DNA from: DASVLX01 sp035552275
GTDB lineage: Bacteria; Actinomycetota; Actinomycetes; Mycobacteriales; Pseudonocardiaceae
DNA length: 11,437 nucleotides
Assembly (NCBI GenBank): GCA_035552275.1
Contig: DASZLR010000240.1
Span: 1-11,437 of the forward strand
Reading direction: 5' to 3'
Below, one piece after another: positions 1-5,770 of the stretch; the stretch's first letter is position 1, and each line of letters starts with the position of its first letter. Both the position numbers and the translations under genes were made by a program. The notes beneath the pieces are model-generated. The model made no database searches and had not been told where the DNA came from. It worked only from the letters and a program-made list of their open reading frames with translations.

Positions 1-104
1 TGATCTCGCAACGGATGCGCGGCCGCGACGAGCCCGCCAAGGCCGAAATGTCCGCGCCTGCCGCTCAGCCGGAGCCGGCCCCCGAGCCTGTTCCCGCCGG
101 CTGA
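1..104 (+). CDS. smc: Smc chromosome segregation ATPase, C-terminal end only (partial)
   Basis: Only the last 33 codons are inside the window, read from base 3 and ending in TGA at 102-104. The first residues read ISQRMRG, followed by a charged, Ala/Pro/Glu-rich tail. From memory, ISQRMRG-like residues followed by a short variable tail form the end of actinobacterial Smc, after the ATPase head. The identification rests on that short motif plus gene order, because smc lies directly before ftsY in mycobacteria. Smc is the ring-forming SMC ATPase that, with ScpA and ScpB, compacts and segregates the chromosome. None of its catalytic motifs (Walker A, signature, Walker B) are visible here. The low-complexity Pro/Ala tail of about 20 residues is longer than I recall for mycobacterial Smc. 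A strong hairpin lies 41 bases after the stop. The family call is likely but not certain, given so few residues. Confidence 0.68.
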   Translation, partial: ISQRMRGRDEPAKAEMSAPAAQPEPAPEPVPAG

Positions 105-145
105 CGCCGGTCGAACAACAGGTTTCCCAGCATTGCGGACCGGGT

Positions 146-179
146 TGGTGGGGGCACCGGGGCATCGGTGCCCCCACCA
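146..179. terminator. Strong bidirectional hairpin terminator between convergent genes
   Basis: A perfect 14-bp stem (146-159 pairing with 166-179, arm TGGTGGGGGCACCG) encloses a 6-base loop (160-165). It lies between the end of smc on the plus strand (104) and the end of the minus-strand secreted-protein gene (195), so it can serve both converging transcripts. There is no U-run on either side, which is common for actinobacterial hairpin terminators. A perfect stem this long is not expected by chance in a window this size. Confidence 0.82.
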
Positions 180-194
180 GTATCGGCAGCGAAC

Positions 195-593
195 TCAGAG
201 CAGTTCGGTGCCGATGAACGGGCCGGTCACGGTGCCGATGGAACCCTTCACGGTGAACGTGCCGGCGGCGGCGGTGCCGTTGAGGACGAACACCGCGTTG
301 AACGAGCCGCTGCCCGAACCCAGCGGGGTCTGCAGCGTGAACGAGCCGGAACCGGAACCGCTGGGCGAGACCGTGCCGCTCAACGAGCCGCTGGTCGTGC
401 CGAGCGGGGTGACGCCGGTGCACTGGCCGGCGACGGCATGGCTGCTCAGGTTCAGGTGGTAAGTGCAGTTCAGCGAGCCGCCGAGCTCAAGATTGAGCGG
501 CTGCGCGCTGGCCATCGTGGGAACCGTGACGGCGAGTGCACCCAGCGCGGCCAAACCGGCGCCGATGGCGATCAGTCGCTTGGTGGGTTTCAT
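195..593 (-). CDS. Small secreted protein of unknown function, Gly/Ser/Thr-rich, two cysteines
   Basis: This gene encodes 132 residues with a clear Sec signal peptide: a basic start (MKPTKR), a hydrophobic core at about 7-24, and an AxA-type site (A28-S-A30) that predicts cleavage before Q31. The mature part is about 100 residues and rich in Gly, Ser, Thr and Val. It has two cysteines (C43, C58) that could form one disulfide, and a repeated GSGSGSF motif in its middle. Alternating polar and hydrophobic residues suggest a beta-sandwich or beta-barrel. I recognise no family. The ATG is supported by an AGGAAGG Shine-Dalgarno sequence (minus strand of 600-606) about 6 bases upstream. Codon use is like that of its neighbours. 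The gene sits 106 bases downstream of the sigma-factor gene on the same strand, so it may be co-transcribed with it or controlled by it. Its transcript would end at the hairpin at 146-179. Confidence 0.82.
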   Translation of the reverse strand: MKPTKRLIAIGAGLAALGALAVTVPTMASAQPLNLELGGSLNCTYHLNLSSHAVAGQCTGVTPLGTTSGSLSGTVSPSGSGSGSFTLQTPLGSGSGSFNAVFVLNGTAAAGTFTVKGSIGTVTGPFIGTELL

Positions 594-699
594 CTCGGAC
601 CTTCCTGCGGGGCGAAGGGGACGTCGAGAAGCCCGTCCTCACCCTGTCTTACGCGGCCACGACCGCGGTCCGTCGGAGAAAGATTCGAGATTTTTTCAA

Positions 700-1671
700 T
701 CAGTGCGGCAGGAGGTCGCCCGCGATCGACTTGACAGGCGCCACCAGCGGCGCCAACGGTCCGGACGCGATGCCCGGAATCGGCAGCTTCGCCGGCAACG
801 GCACCGAGGTCGGCAGCGGAAGCGCGCTCGGCAGCGGGATCAGATGAGCCGCCGCGGGCGGCAAGGTGAGCTGCGGCAGTGGAAGCCGGGGCAGGCCGGG
901 TATCGCGATCCCGGCGGGTGTCGGCGTGGCGGATGCCGTGGTCGGCGCCGTCGAACGGTGGTCGATCACCGGGGAAGTAGGCGGGCGATGGCTGTTCGCG
1001 GCCGTGGGCGCCGGCGCCTGGATCGCGGGTGGCGCGGGGAGCGCGGCGGCGTTCGGTGGCGCGCTGCCGCCTTGCACCAGCACCGCGGCGACCACGACAC
1101 CGGTCGCGCCCACCGCCGAGGTCGTGCCCACCGCGACCGCGCCACCGGCCCGAGCGACGCCGGCCGCCCACCGCCAGGCGAACAGCACTGCCGCCGCCGA
1201 CAAGCCGAGCAGCGCCCGCATCGCCAGCCGGCCACGGGCCAACAGCGATTCGGCCGCGTGCTGGCTGACCCCCAGCAACCTCGCCACCCCGGCCACGTCC
1301 AGCCCGGCCGCGCGCAGCGACAGCGCACGCGCCTGGCGGCCCGGCAGCTCCGTCACCCGCTGCGCGATCCAGGCCGCCTCGGCCCGGTCGCACACCACCT
1401 GTTCACACGACGGGGTCACCGTCTGCGCGCCGGCCCGAGCCCAGTGCCGGTGCTCCCGGCCGCGGTGGCGCACCACGTCGACACACAGCCGGACTGTCAC
1501 CGTGGTGAGCCAGGCCGCCAGCCGGTCCTCGTCCAGTGTCGTGCGTTCCATCGCCCGGACAAGCGCCTCCGCGACGACGTCCTCAGCGTCCTGTTCGCTG
1601 GCCGTGCGACGGCGGGCCAGCCGCAACAATCGCGGCCGTTCCACTTCCAGCAATTCCCAGCGGGACGGCAT
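700..1671 (-). CDS. ECF-type sigma factor with C-terminal hydrophobic segment and Pro-Leu-rich tail
   Basis: With the ATG at 1671 the protein has 323 residues. An in-frame GTG at 1737 would add 22 residues, but without a visible ribosome site and across an AT-rich, promoter-like stretch. Residues about 5-75 look like sigma region 2, including the acidic QDAEDVVAEAL helix and the AWLTTVTVRLCVDVVR helix. Residues about 105-153 look like region 4, with an LPGRQARALSLR start and a helix-turn-helix around VAGVARLLGVSQHAAESLLARGR. The family normally ends there at 160-200 residues. This protein continues with hydrophobic stretches at about 157-172 and 180-200 (the latter including GATGVVVAAVLVQGG), then some 120 residues dominated by Pro, Ala and Leu with repeated PLP units. 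The likely layout is a DNA-binding sigma in the cytoplasm, a membrane anchor, and an extended tail outside. Actinobacterial ECF groups with fused membrane extensions are known. No zinc-finger anti-sigma motif is visible, and no separate anti-sigma gene lies nearby. Confidence 0.8.
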   Translation of the reverse strand: MPSRWELLEVERPRLLRLARRRTASEQDAEDVVAEALVRAMERTTLDEDRLAAWLTTVTVRLCVDVVRHRGREHRHWARAGAQTVTPSCEQVVCDRAEAAWIAQRVTELPGRQARALSLRAAGLDVAGVARLLGVSQHAAESLLARGRLAMRALLGLSAAAVLFAWRWAAGVARAGGAVAVGTTSAVGATGVVVAAVLVQGGSAPPNAAALPAPPAIQAPAPTAANSHRPPTSPVIDHRSTAPTTASATPTPAGIAIPGLPRLPLPQLTLPPAAAHLIPLPSALPLPTSVPLPAKLPIPGIASGPLAPLVAPVKSIAGDLLPH

Positions 1672-1700
1672 ATCAGGCAAAGCGGCGACCTGACGTGGCA

Positions 1701-1724
1701 CAATTTGAATGGTACTTCGAATTG
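1701..1724. promoter_or_regulatory. Inverted repeat upstream of the sigma-factor gene
   Basis: CAATTTGAA-N6-TTCGAATTG has arms that match at 8 of 9 positions. It sits 30-53 bases before the preferred ATG (1671) of the sigma gene, inside an AT-rich island that is unusual for this GC-rich DNA. The position suits an operator or a promoter element. A repeat of this quality could occur by chance somewhere in 11 kb, so only its location makes it notable. Confidence 0.35.
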
Positions 1725-1747
1725 TTCGCGACACCACGAGAAATTAT

Positions 1748-1778
1748 TTGGCAATTACGCCGAAAGATCGCGTTTAAC
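1748..1778 (+). promoter_or_regulatory. Candidate promoter for ftsY
   Basis: TTGGCA (1748-1753, 5 of 6 to the -35 consensus) is followed after 19 bases by TTTAAC (1773-1778, 4 of 6 to the -10 consensus). It lies in the AT-rich part of the divergent region between the sigma gene and ftsY. The long spacer and the roughly 125-base leader to the ftsY GTG keep confidence low. A TTGACC at 1848-1853 is an alternative -35, but no good -10 follows it. Confidence 0.25.
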
Positions 1779-1896
1779 AATTAGCACCACCGCACAGTAA
1801 CGCAGAAGGGCGGCCACTGTGGGTTGTTCGGTGCGTGCCCGTGGCGGTTGACCGCGTCCGCTGGCCGGCCGTCGTTTGCGCTGGGTAGCCGCGTGC

Positions 1897-1901
1897 GAGG
1901 A
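1897..1901 (+). promoter_or_regulatory. Ribosome binding site deciding the ftsY start
   Basis: GAGGA ends 7 bases before the GTG at 1909. The longer reading from a TTG at 1876 has no such site and would place 11 extra residues, including Cys, Glu, Asp and Arg, in front of the membrane anchor. The GTG start puts the hydrophobic segment right at the N terminus, as expected for actinobacterial FtsY. Confidence 0.7.
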
Positions 1902-1908
1902 TGGCCGG

Positions 1909-3204
1909 GTGACGACCACGACCGTGCTGCTGATCGTCCTCGCTGTTGTCGTTGTGCTGCTGGTGATCCTCGCCGCCGGCCTGATCGTGGCCCGGCGTCG
2001 CCGGATCAGCCTCGGCGGGCGATCCGAGGCGCCGGACCAACCCCGGACCGGCTATCAGGCCGACAGCGCCATCACGCTGGCACCCGGCGGCAAACCCGAG
2101 AAACCGGAGCATCCGGTCGGCGACCGCACCGAGGTCGACGGCCAGCCCGGAATCGGCGACGACGCGTCCGTGCCGCGCGACGCGCCCAAACGCGGCATCG
2201 TCGACGTCACCCTGCCCACCGAGCAGGAGCAGGAACAGTCGTCCTCGGTGCTGACCGACATCGAGAAAGCCGACGAGATCGCGCCGGCCGAGGGCCGGTT
2301 GGAGCGGCTGCGCGGCCGACTGTCCCGCTCGCAGTCCACGCTCGGCCAGGGCCTGCTCGGCCTGCTCGGCGCGGGCGATCTGGACGAGGACTCCTGGACC
2401 GAGGTCGAGGACACCCTGTTGCTGGCCGACCTCGGCTCGGCGACCACGACCGAGATCGTGGACCGGCTGCGCTCCGAGCTGAGCGCCCAGGGCGTGCGGA
2501 CCGCCGAGCAGGCCCGTGCCGTGCTGCGCTCGGTGCTGGTCGACGCGCTGCACCCGACCATGGACCGGGCCGTGCGGGCGTTGCCGCATCCCGAAGGCCC
2601 GGCCGTGGTGCTGATCGCCGGCGTCAACGGCACTGGCAAGACGACCACCGCCGGCAAGCTGGCCCGAGTGCTGGTCGCCGAAGGCCGGCAGGTGCTGCTC
2701 GGCGCGGCCGACACGTTCCGGGCCGCCGCCGCCGACCAGTTGCAGACCTGGGCGCAGCGGGTCGGCGCCGAGGTGGTGCGCGGCGCGGAGGGCGCGGACC
2801 CGGCCGCCGTCGCGTTCGACGCCGTGAAGCGCGGCGCGGAGGCCGGCGTCGACGCGGTCCTGATCGACACCGCCGGCCGCCTGCACACCAAGACCGGCCT
2901 GATGGACCAGCTCGGCAAGGTCAAGCGAGTGGTGGAGAAGCAGACCAAGGTGGACGAGGTGCTGCTCGTGCTGGACGCCACCACCGGCCAGAACGGGCTG
3001 ACCCAGGCCCGGGTGTTCGGCGAGGTGGTCGACGTGACCGGCATCGTGCTGACCAAGCTGGACGGCACCGCCAAGGGCGGCATCGTGTTCCAGGTGCAGC
3101 GCGAGTTGGCGGTGCCGGTCAAGCTGGTCGGCCTCGGCGAAGGCCCGGACGACCTGGCCCCGTTCGAGCCGGCCGCGTTCGTGGATGCCCTGCTCGGGAC
3201 CTGA
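1909..3204 (+). CDS. ftsY: FtsY, signal recognition particle receptor GTPase
   Basis: This 431-residue protein is the membrane receptor that binds the Ffh-ribosome complex and releases the nascent chain to the SecYEG translocon when both GTPases hydrolyse GTP. Residues about 6-28 form an N-terminal transmembrane anchor ending in RRRRISL, typical of actinobacterial FtsY (the Escherichia coli protein lacks a true anchor). A charged acidic linker follows to about 125, then the helical N domain, then the G domain. The GTPase motifs are intact: G1 GVNGTGKTT with K244, DTFRAAAADQL from D268, DTAGR at 320-324, and TKLD at 382-385 followed by GTAKGG. The length is close to the mycobacterial protein. 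It probably has its own promoter in the AT-rich region upstream, and a small hairpin follows the stop. The partner gene ffh is about 5 kb downstream on the same strand. Confidence 0.97.
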   Translation: MTTTTVLLIVLAVVVVLLVILAAGLIVARRRRISLGGRSEAPDQPRTGYQADSAITLAPGGKPEKPEHPVGDRTEVDGQPGIGDDASVPRDAPKRGIVDVTLPTEQEQEQSSSVLTDIEKADEIAPAEGRLERLRGRLSRSQSTLGQGLLGLLGAGDLDEDSWTEVEDTLLLADLGSATTTEIVDRLRSELSAQGVRTAEQARAVLRSVLVDALHPTMDRAVRALPHPEGPAVVLIAGVNGTGKTTTAGKLARVLVAEGRQVLLGAADTFRAAAADQLQTWAQRVGAEVVRGAEGADPAAVAFDAVKRGAEAGVDAVLIDTAGRLHTKTGLMDQLGKVKRVVEKQTKVDEVLLVLDATTGQNGLTQARVFGEVVDVTGIVLTKLDGTAKGGIVFQVQRELAVPVKLVGLGEGPDDLAPFEPAAFVDALLGT

Positions 3205-3229
3205 AGCCGGCCGCGCGGGACGCCACGGT

Positions 3230-3249
3230 CGGCGGCAGGCGAGCCGCCG
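3230..3249 (+). terminator. Possible hairpin terminator after ftsY
   Basis: A 7-bp GC-only stem (CGGCGGC with GCCGCCG) with a 6-base loop begins 25 bases after the ftsY stop. It has no U-run. Short GC stems are frequent by chance in DNA this rich in GC, so this is a modest call. Confidence 0.35.
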
Positions 3250-3262
3250 GCACCCCGAGTAG

Positions 3263-3290
3263 GTTGACACCCGTCGGAACGGGTGTGAAC
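3263..3290. promoter_or_regulatory. Inverted repeat overlapping a consensus -35 before the DoxX gene
   Basis: An 8-bp perfect repeat, ACACCCGT (3267-3274) and ACGGGTGT (3279-3286), is separated by 4 bases. After one mismatch it extends by three more pairs (GTT 3263-3265, AAC 3288-3290). A perfect TTGACA (-35 consensus) lies at 3264-3269 within the left arm. No good -10 hexamer follows at 16-18 bases. It could be an operator, or the hairpin could end the ftsY transcript. It ends 20 bases before the DoxX start codon. Confidence 0.4.
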
Positions 3291-3310
3291 CAGGCGGGAG
3301 TGACCTTGCC

Positions 3311-3814
3311 ATGATCGTTCGTCGGGTGGCTCGGCTGTTGCTGGCGAGTGTGTTCGTCTATGGCGGCGTGGACACGCTGCGCAACCCGGGGCCGCGGGTG
3401 AAGATGGCGGCGCCGTTCGTGGACAAGACGGTCGAGCGGTTCAAAGACCAGCTGCCCGAGCAGGTGCCCACCGATCCGGCGACACTCGTTCGGCTGGACG
3501 CGGCCATCAAGGTGGTGGCCGGGCTCGCGCTGGCGTTCGGCCGGTTCCCGAGGCTCGCGGCGCTCGCGCTGGCCGGCTCCATGGTGCCCACCACGCTCGC
3601 CGGGCACTCGTTCTGGGAGCACGAGGACCCGGCCGTGCGCGGCGCCCAGCAGACCCATTTCCTGAAGAACGTGAGCCTGCTCGGCGGCCTGCTGCTGGCC
3701 GTCGCCGACCGGGGCAAGAAGGACCGGTCGAAGCGGGCCGCGAAGGACGCCAGGAAAAAGCCGGCGAACAAGCCCGCGAAGAAGGCTGTGAGCAAGCCGG
3801 CGAAGGCCGGTTGA
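3311..3814 (+). CDS. DoxX-like membrane protein with lysine-rich C-terminal tail
   Basis: This 167-residue protein has four predicted membrane helices at about 6-20, 62-77, 82-98 and 118-132. The N-terminal pattern (RRVARLLLASVFVYGGVDTLRNP) and the helix arrangement fit the DoxX family of small four-helix membrane proteins. Their exact function is poorly known, though some mycobacterial members are tied to redox defence in a membrane oxidoreductase complex. After the last helix, residues 134-167 form a highly basic tail with 11 Lys and 4 Arg, including KPAKK-type repeats. By the positive-inside rule this tail faces the cytoplasm and could contact RNA, DNA or acidic lipids. The ATG follows a GGGAG site about 10 bases upstream. 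It sits alone between ftsY and the nitrogen operon, with its own possible promoter or operator at 3263-3290. The family call is good; the role is not known. Confidence 0.85.
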   Translation: MIVRRVARLLLASVFVYGGVDTLRNPGPRVKMAAPFVDKTVERFKDQLPEQVPTDPATLVRLDAAIKVVAGLALAFGRFPRLAALALAGSMVPTTLAGHSFWEHEDPAVRGAQQTHFLKNVSLLGGLLLAVADRGKKDRSKRAAKDARKKPANKPAKKAVSKPAKAG

Positions 3815-3914
3815 CCTGCTGATGCTCCTCGCCCCGATCCGGTCGGCCGGCGATGGTCGGCTAACAACAGATTTCGTCCGGGATCACGGAGAGCGCATAA
3901 ACCGCCCCAGCGGT

Positions 3915-3984
3915 GTCACACGCCTGTAACAAAGCACTGGAGATAGTTCACCTGTTGGAAACCTCTCACGCCTTTGGGTGAAAC
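3915..3984 (+). promoter_or_regulatory. GlnR-like box in front of amt-glnK-glnD
   Basis: The actinobacterial GlnR box is built from gTnAC-n6-GaAAC units, usually two units 22 bases apart. Here TTCAC (3947-3951)-n6-GAAAC (3958-3962) is one good unit, and a second GAAAC lies at 3980-3984, exactly 22 bases after the first. The matching a-site at 3969-3973 is degenerate. A further unit, GTCAC (3915-3919)-n6-GTAAC (3926-3930), lies 32 bases upstream, about three helical turns. GlnR is known to activate amt-glnK-glnD in Streptomyces and Mycobacterium when nitrogen is scarce. The rest of the 218-base gap (3815-4032) shows no gene, and I could not fix a -10/-35 pair. Confidence 0.6.
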
Positions 3985-4020
3985 AGCTCCTTCGGATGCT
4001 TCGCCCATCTGGTTTCGTTC

Positions 4021-4026
4021 AGGAGG
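4021..4026 (+). promoter_or_regulatory. Ribosome binding site deciding the amt start
   Basis: A perfect AGGAGG is directly followed by an ATG at 4027 (zero spacing) and by an in-frame GTG at 4033 (6-base spacing). A ribosome cannot comfortably use the touching ATG, so the GTG is the likely start. The protein then begins MLNSGDTAW. Confidence 0.75.
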
Positions 4027-4032
4027 ATGACT

Positions 4033-5391
4033 GTGCTCAATTCGGGAGACACCGCCTGGGTGCTGGCAAGCGCCGCCCTGGTGATGTTGATGACGCCTGG
4101 CCTGGCGTTCTTCTACGGTGGCATGACGGGCAAGCGCAGCACGCTCAACATGCTGATGATGAACTTCATCGCGCTGGCGGTCGTCGGCGTGCTGTGGATG
4201 CTCTACGGCTATAGCGAGGCGTTCGGCAGCGATGCGTTCGGCGGCCTGGTCGGCGACATGCACAACGTGTTGCTACACAACACGATTGGCATGCTCGCCG
4301 GATCGAAGCCGGACCAGATATCGTCGCTGTCGTTCGTGATGTTCCAGCTGATGTTCGCGGTGATCACGCCCGCGCTGATCTCCGGCGCCATCGCCGACCG
4401 CGCGAAGTTCTGGGCCTGGACACTCTTCGTGGCGATCTGGGTGACCGTCGTGTACTTCCCGGTCGCGCACTGGGTGTTCGACTTCAACGGCTTCACCGAC
4501 CCGAACGCGGTCGGCGGCTGGATCGCCAACAAGCTCAAGGCGTTCGACTTCGCCGGCGGCACCGCGGTGCACATCAACGCCGGCGCCGCCGGTCTCGCGC
4601 TGGCGCTGGTGCTGGGCAAGCGCAAGGGCTGGCCGAAGAAGGTCAACCGGCCGCACAACGTGCCGTTCGTGCTGCTGGGCGCGAGCCTGCTGTGGTTCGG
4701 CTGGTATGGCTTCAACGCCGGTTCCGCGCTGAGCGCCAGCGACCTGGCCGCCGTCGCGTTCACCACGACCACCGTCGCCACCGCCGGCGCCGTGCTCAGT
4801 TGGCTGATCGTGGAGCAGGTCAAGGACGGCAAGCCGACCACCATGGGCGCGGCGTCCGGCGCGGTCGCCGGCCTGGTCGCGATCACCCCGGCGTGTGGCT
4901 ACGTGGATCCGTTGGGCGCGTTGGTGATCGGCCTGGTCGCCGGCGCGGTGTGCGCGCTGGCGGTCCGGCTCAAGTACCGGCTCGGCCTGGACGACTCGCT
5001 GGACGTCGTCGGCTGCCACATGGTCGGCGGTCTGACCGGCACCCTGCTGATCGGCCTCTTCGCCACCTCGGGCGTCAACTCGCTGGGCGGCAACGGGCTG
5101 TTCTACGGCGGCGGCCTGAATCAGCTGTGGCGGCAGGCGGTCGCCGCGTTCGCGGTGATGATCTACTCGTTCGTGCTCAGCTACATCATCGGTTGGGTCA
5201 TCAACAAAACCATCGGATTCCGGGTCAGCGACGAGGCCGAGGTCGGCGGCATCGACGAGGCCGAGCACGCGGAGAGCGCCTACGAGTTCGGTGACACCAT
5301 TGGCGGCCGGCTCGCCGAGCCGGCTCTGACGGCCATGGCGAAGGAGCCCGTGGCCGCCGGATCCGCGACCCAGAAGGGAAGCGCATCATGA
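4033..5391 (+). CDS. amt: Ammonium transporter (Amt family)
   Basis: This 452-residue Amt/Mep/Rh channel moves ammonium across the membrane as a trimer with 11 helices per subunit. The early LMTPGLAFFYGGM motif is typical of the family. The twin pore histidines are present: H180 in TAVHINAGAAG and H329 in GCHMVGGLTGTLL, the latter after the DDSLDVVG loop. The cytoplasmic tail carries the conserved RVSDEAEVGGIDEAEHAESAYEF-type block that closes the pore together with PII, followed by about 40 variable residues rich in Ala and Gly. The length is normal for the family. The start is the GTG at 4033, chosen from the ribosome site. The stop overlaps the start of the PII gene by four bases (ATGA), so the two are translationally coupled. 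A GlnR-like box upstream suggests induction by nitrogen starvation. The family call is secure. Confidence 0.97.
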   Translation: MLNSGDTAWVLASAALVMLMTPGLAFFYGGMTGKRSTLNMLMMNFIALAVVGVLWMLYGYSEAFGSDAFGGLVGDMHNVLLHNTIGMLAGSKPDQISSLSFVMFQLMFAVITPALISGAIADRAKFWAWTLFVAIWVTVVYFPVAHWVFDFNGFTDPNAVGGWIANKLKAFDFAGGTAVHINAGAAGLALALVLGKRKGWPKKVNRPHNVPFVLLGASLLWFGWYGFNAGSALSASDLAAVAFTTTTVATAGAVLSWLIVEQVKDGKPTTMGAASGAVAGLVAITPACGYVDPLGALVIGLVAGAVCALAVRLKYRLGLDDSLDVVGCHMVGGLTGTLLIGLFATSGVNSLGGNGLFYGGGLNQLWRQAVAAFAVMIYSFVLSYIIGWVINKTIGFRVSDEAEVGGIDEAEHAESAYEFGDTIGGRLAEPALTAMAKEPVAAGSATQKGSAS

Positions 5392-5726
5392 AGTTGATCA
5401 CCGCGATCGTCAAGCCGTTCACCTTGGACGATGTCAAGGCGGCGCTGGAGCAGCTCGGCCTGCTCGGGATGACGGTCAGCGAGGTGCGCGGCTACGGCCG
5501 GCAGAAGGGGCACACCGAGGTCTACCGCGGGGCCGAATACGCGGTGGACTTCGTCGCGAAGATGAAGATCGAGGTACTGGTGGACGACGACCAGGCCGAC
5601 CGCGCGGTGGACGCGGTGGTCACCGCCGCCCGGACTGGCCGGATCGGGGACGGCAAGGTCTGGGTCACTCCGGTGGAAACCGTGGTCCGCGTGCGTACGG
5701 GCGAGCGTGGCTCCGACGCCCTGTAA
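5388..5726 (+). CDS. glnK: PII nitrogen regulatory protein (GlnK/GlnB)
   Basis: This 112-residue PII protein works as a trimer that binds ATP, ADP and 2-oxoglutarate. It docks its T-loop into the cytoplasmic pore mouth of Amt to block ammonium entry. The T-loop is intact, including the YRGAEY signature with Y51, the residue modified by GlnD. In Streptomyces and Corynebacterium this tyrosine is adenylylated rather than uridylylated. The nucleotide-binding B-loop reads TGRIGDGKVWV, and the C-loop follows to the end. The ATG overlaps the amt stop by four bases, and a GAAGGG site lies 9 bases before it. Being linked to amt, it is functionally a GlnK, although the mycobacterial orthologue is called glnB. 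Regulation is presumably shared with amt through the GlnR-like box. Confidence 0.97.
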   Translation: MKLITAIVKPFTLDDVKAALEQLGLLGMTVSEVRGYGRQKGHTEVYRGAEYAVDFVAKMKIEVLVDDDQADRAVDAVVTAARTGRIGDGKVWVTPVETVVRVRTGERGSDAL

Positions 5727-5766
5727 GAGACGCACTGTAAGAACTGAGAACTGGAAACAGTGACTG
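5721..5766. repeat. Short direct repeats between glnK and glnD
   Basis: CTGTAAGA occurs twice, at 5721-5728 and 5735-5742; the first copy contains the glnK stop. ACTG recurs at 5734, 5743, 5750 and 5763. They fill most of the 44-base gap before glnD. Their role, if any, is unknown, and they may be a remnant of local slippage. Confidence 0.3.
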
Positions 5767-5770
5767 AGCT

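Noticed and set aside
661..670. Perfect palindrome GACCGCGGTC between the sigma gene and the secreted-protein gene
   Set aside because: Ten-base GC-rich palindromes are frequent in this DNA; nothing else supports an operator there.
1716..1728. LexA-box-like TTCGAATTGTTCG in the sigma promoter region
   Set aside because: The half-sites are spaced three bases too close for the actinobacterial LexA pattern (TCGAAC-N4-GTTCGA).
678..1768. Shared 7-mer GAAAGAT (678-684 and 1762-1768) upstream of both minus-strand genes at similar distance (85 and 91 bases)
   Set aside because: It would hint at a common promoter element, but one shared 7-mer between two regions of this size is expected by chance, and no second element aligns.
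463..1800. Plus-strand open frame across the sigma gene (445 codons)
   Set aside because: It is the Arg-rich shadow of the minus-strand sigma factor, which has proper sigma regions 2 and 4.
1774..3312. Minus-strand open frame opposite ftsY (512 codons)
   Set aside because: Antisense shadow of ftsY with no recognisable domain and arginine/histidine/glycine-rich composition.
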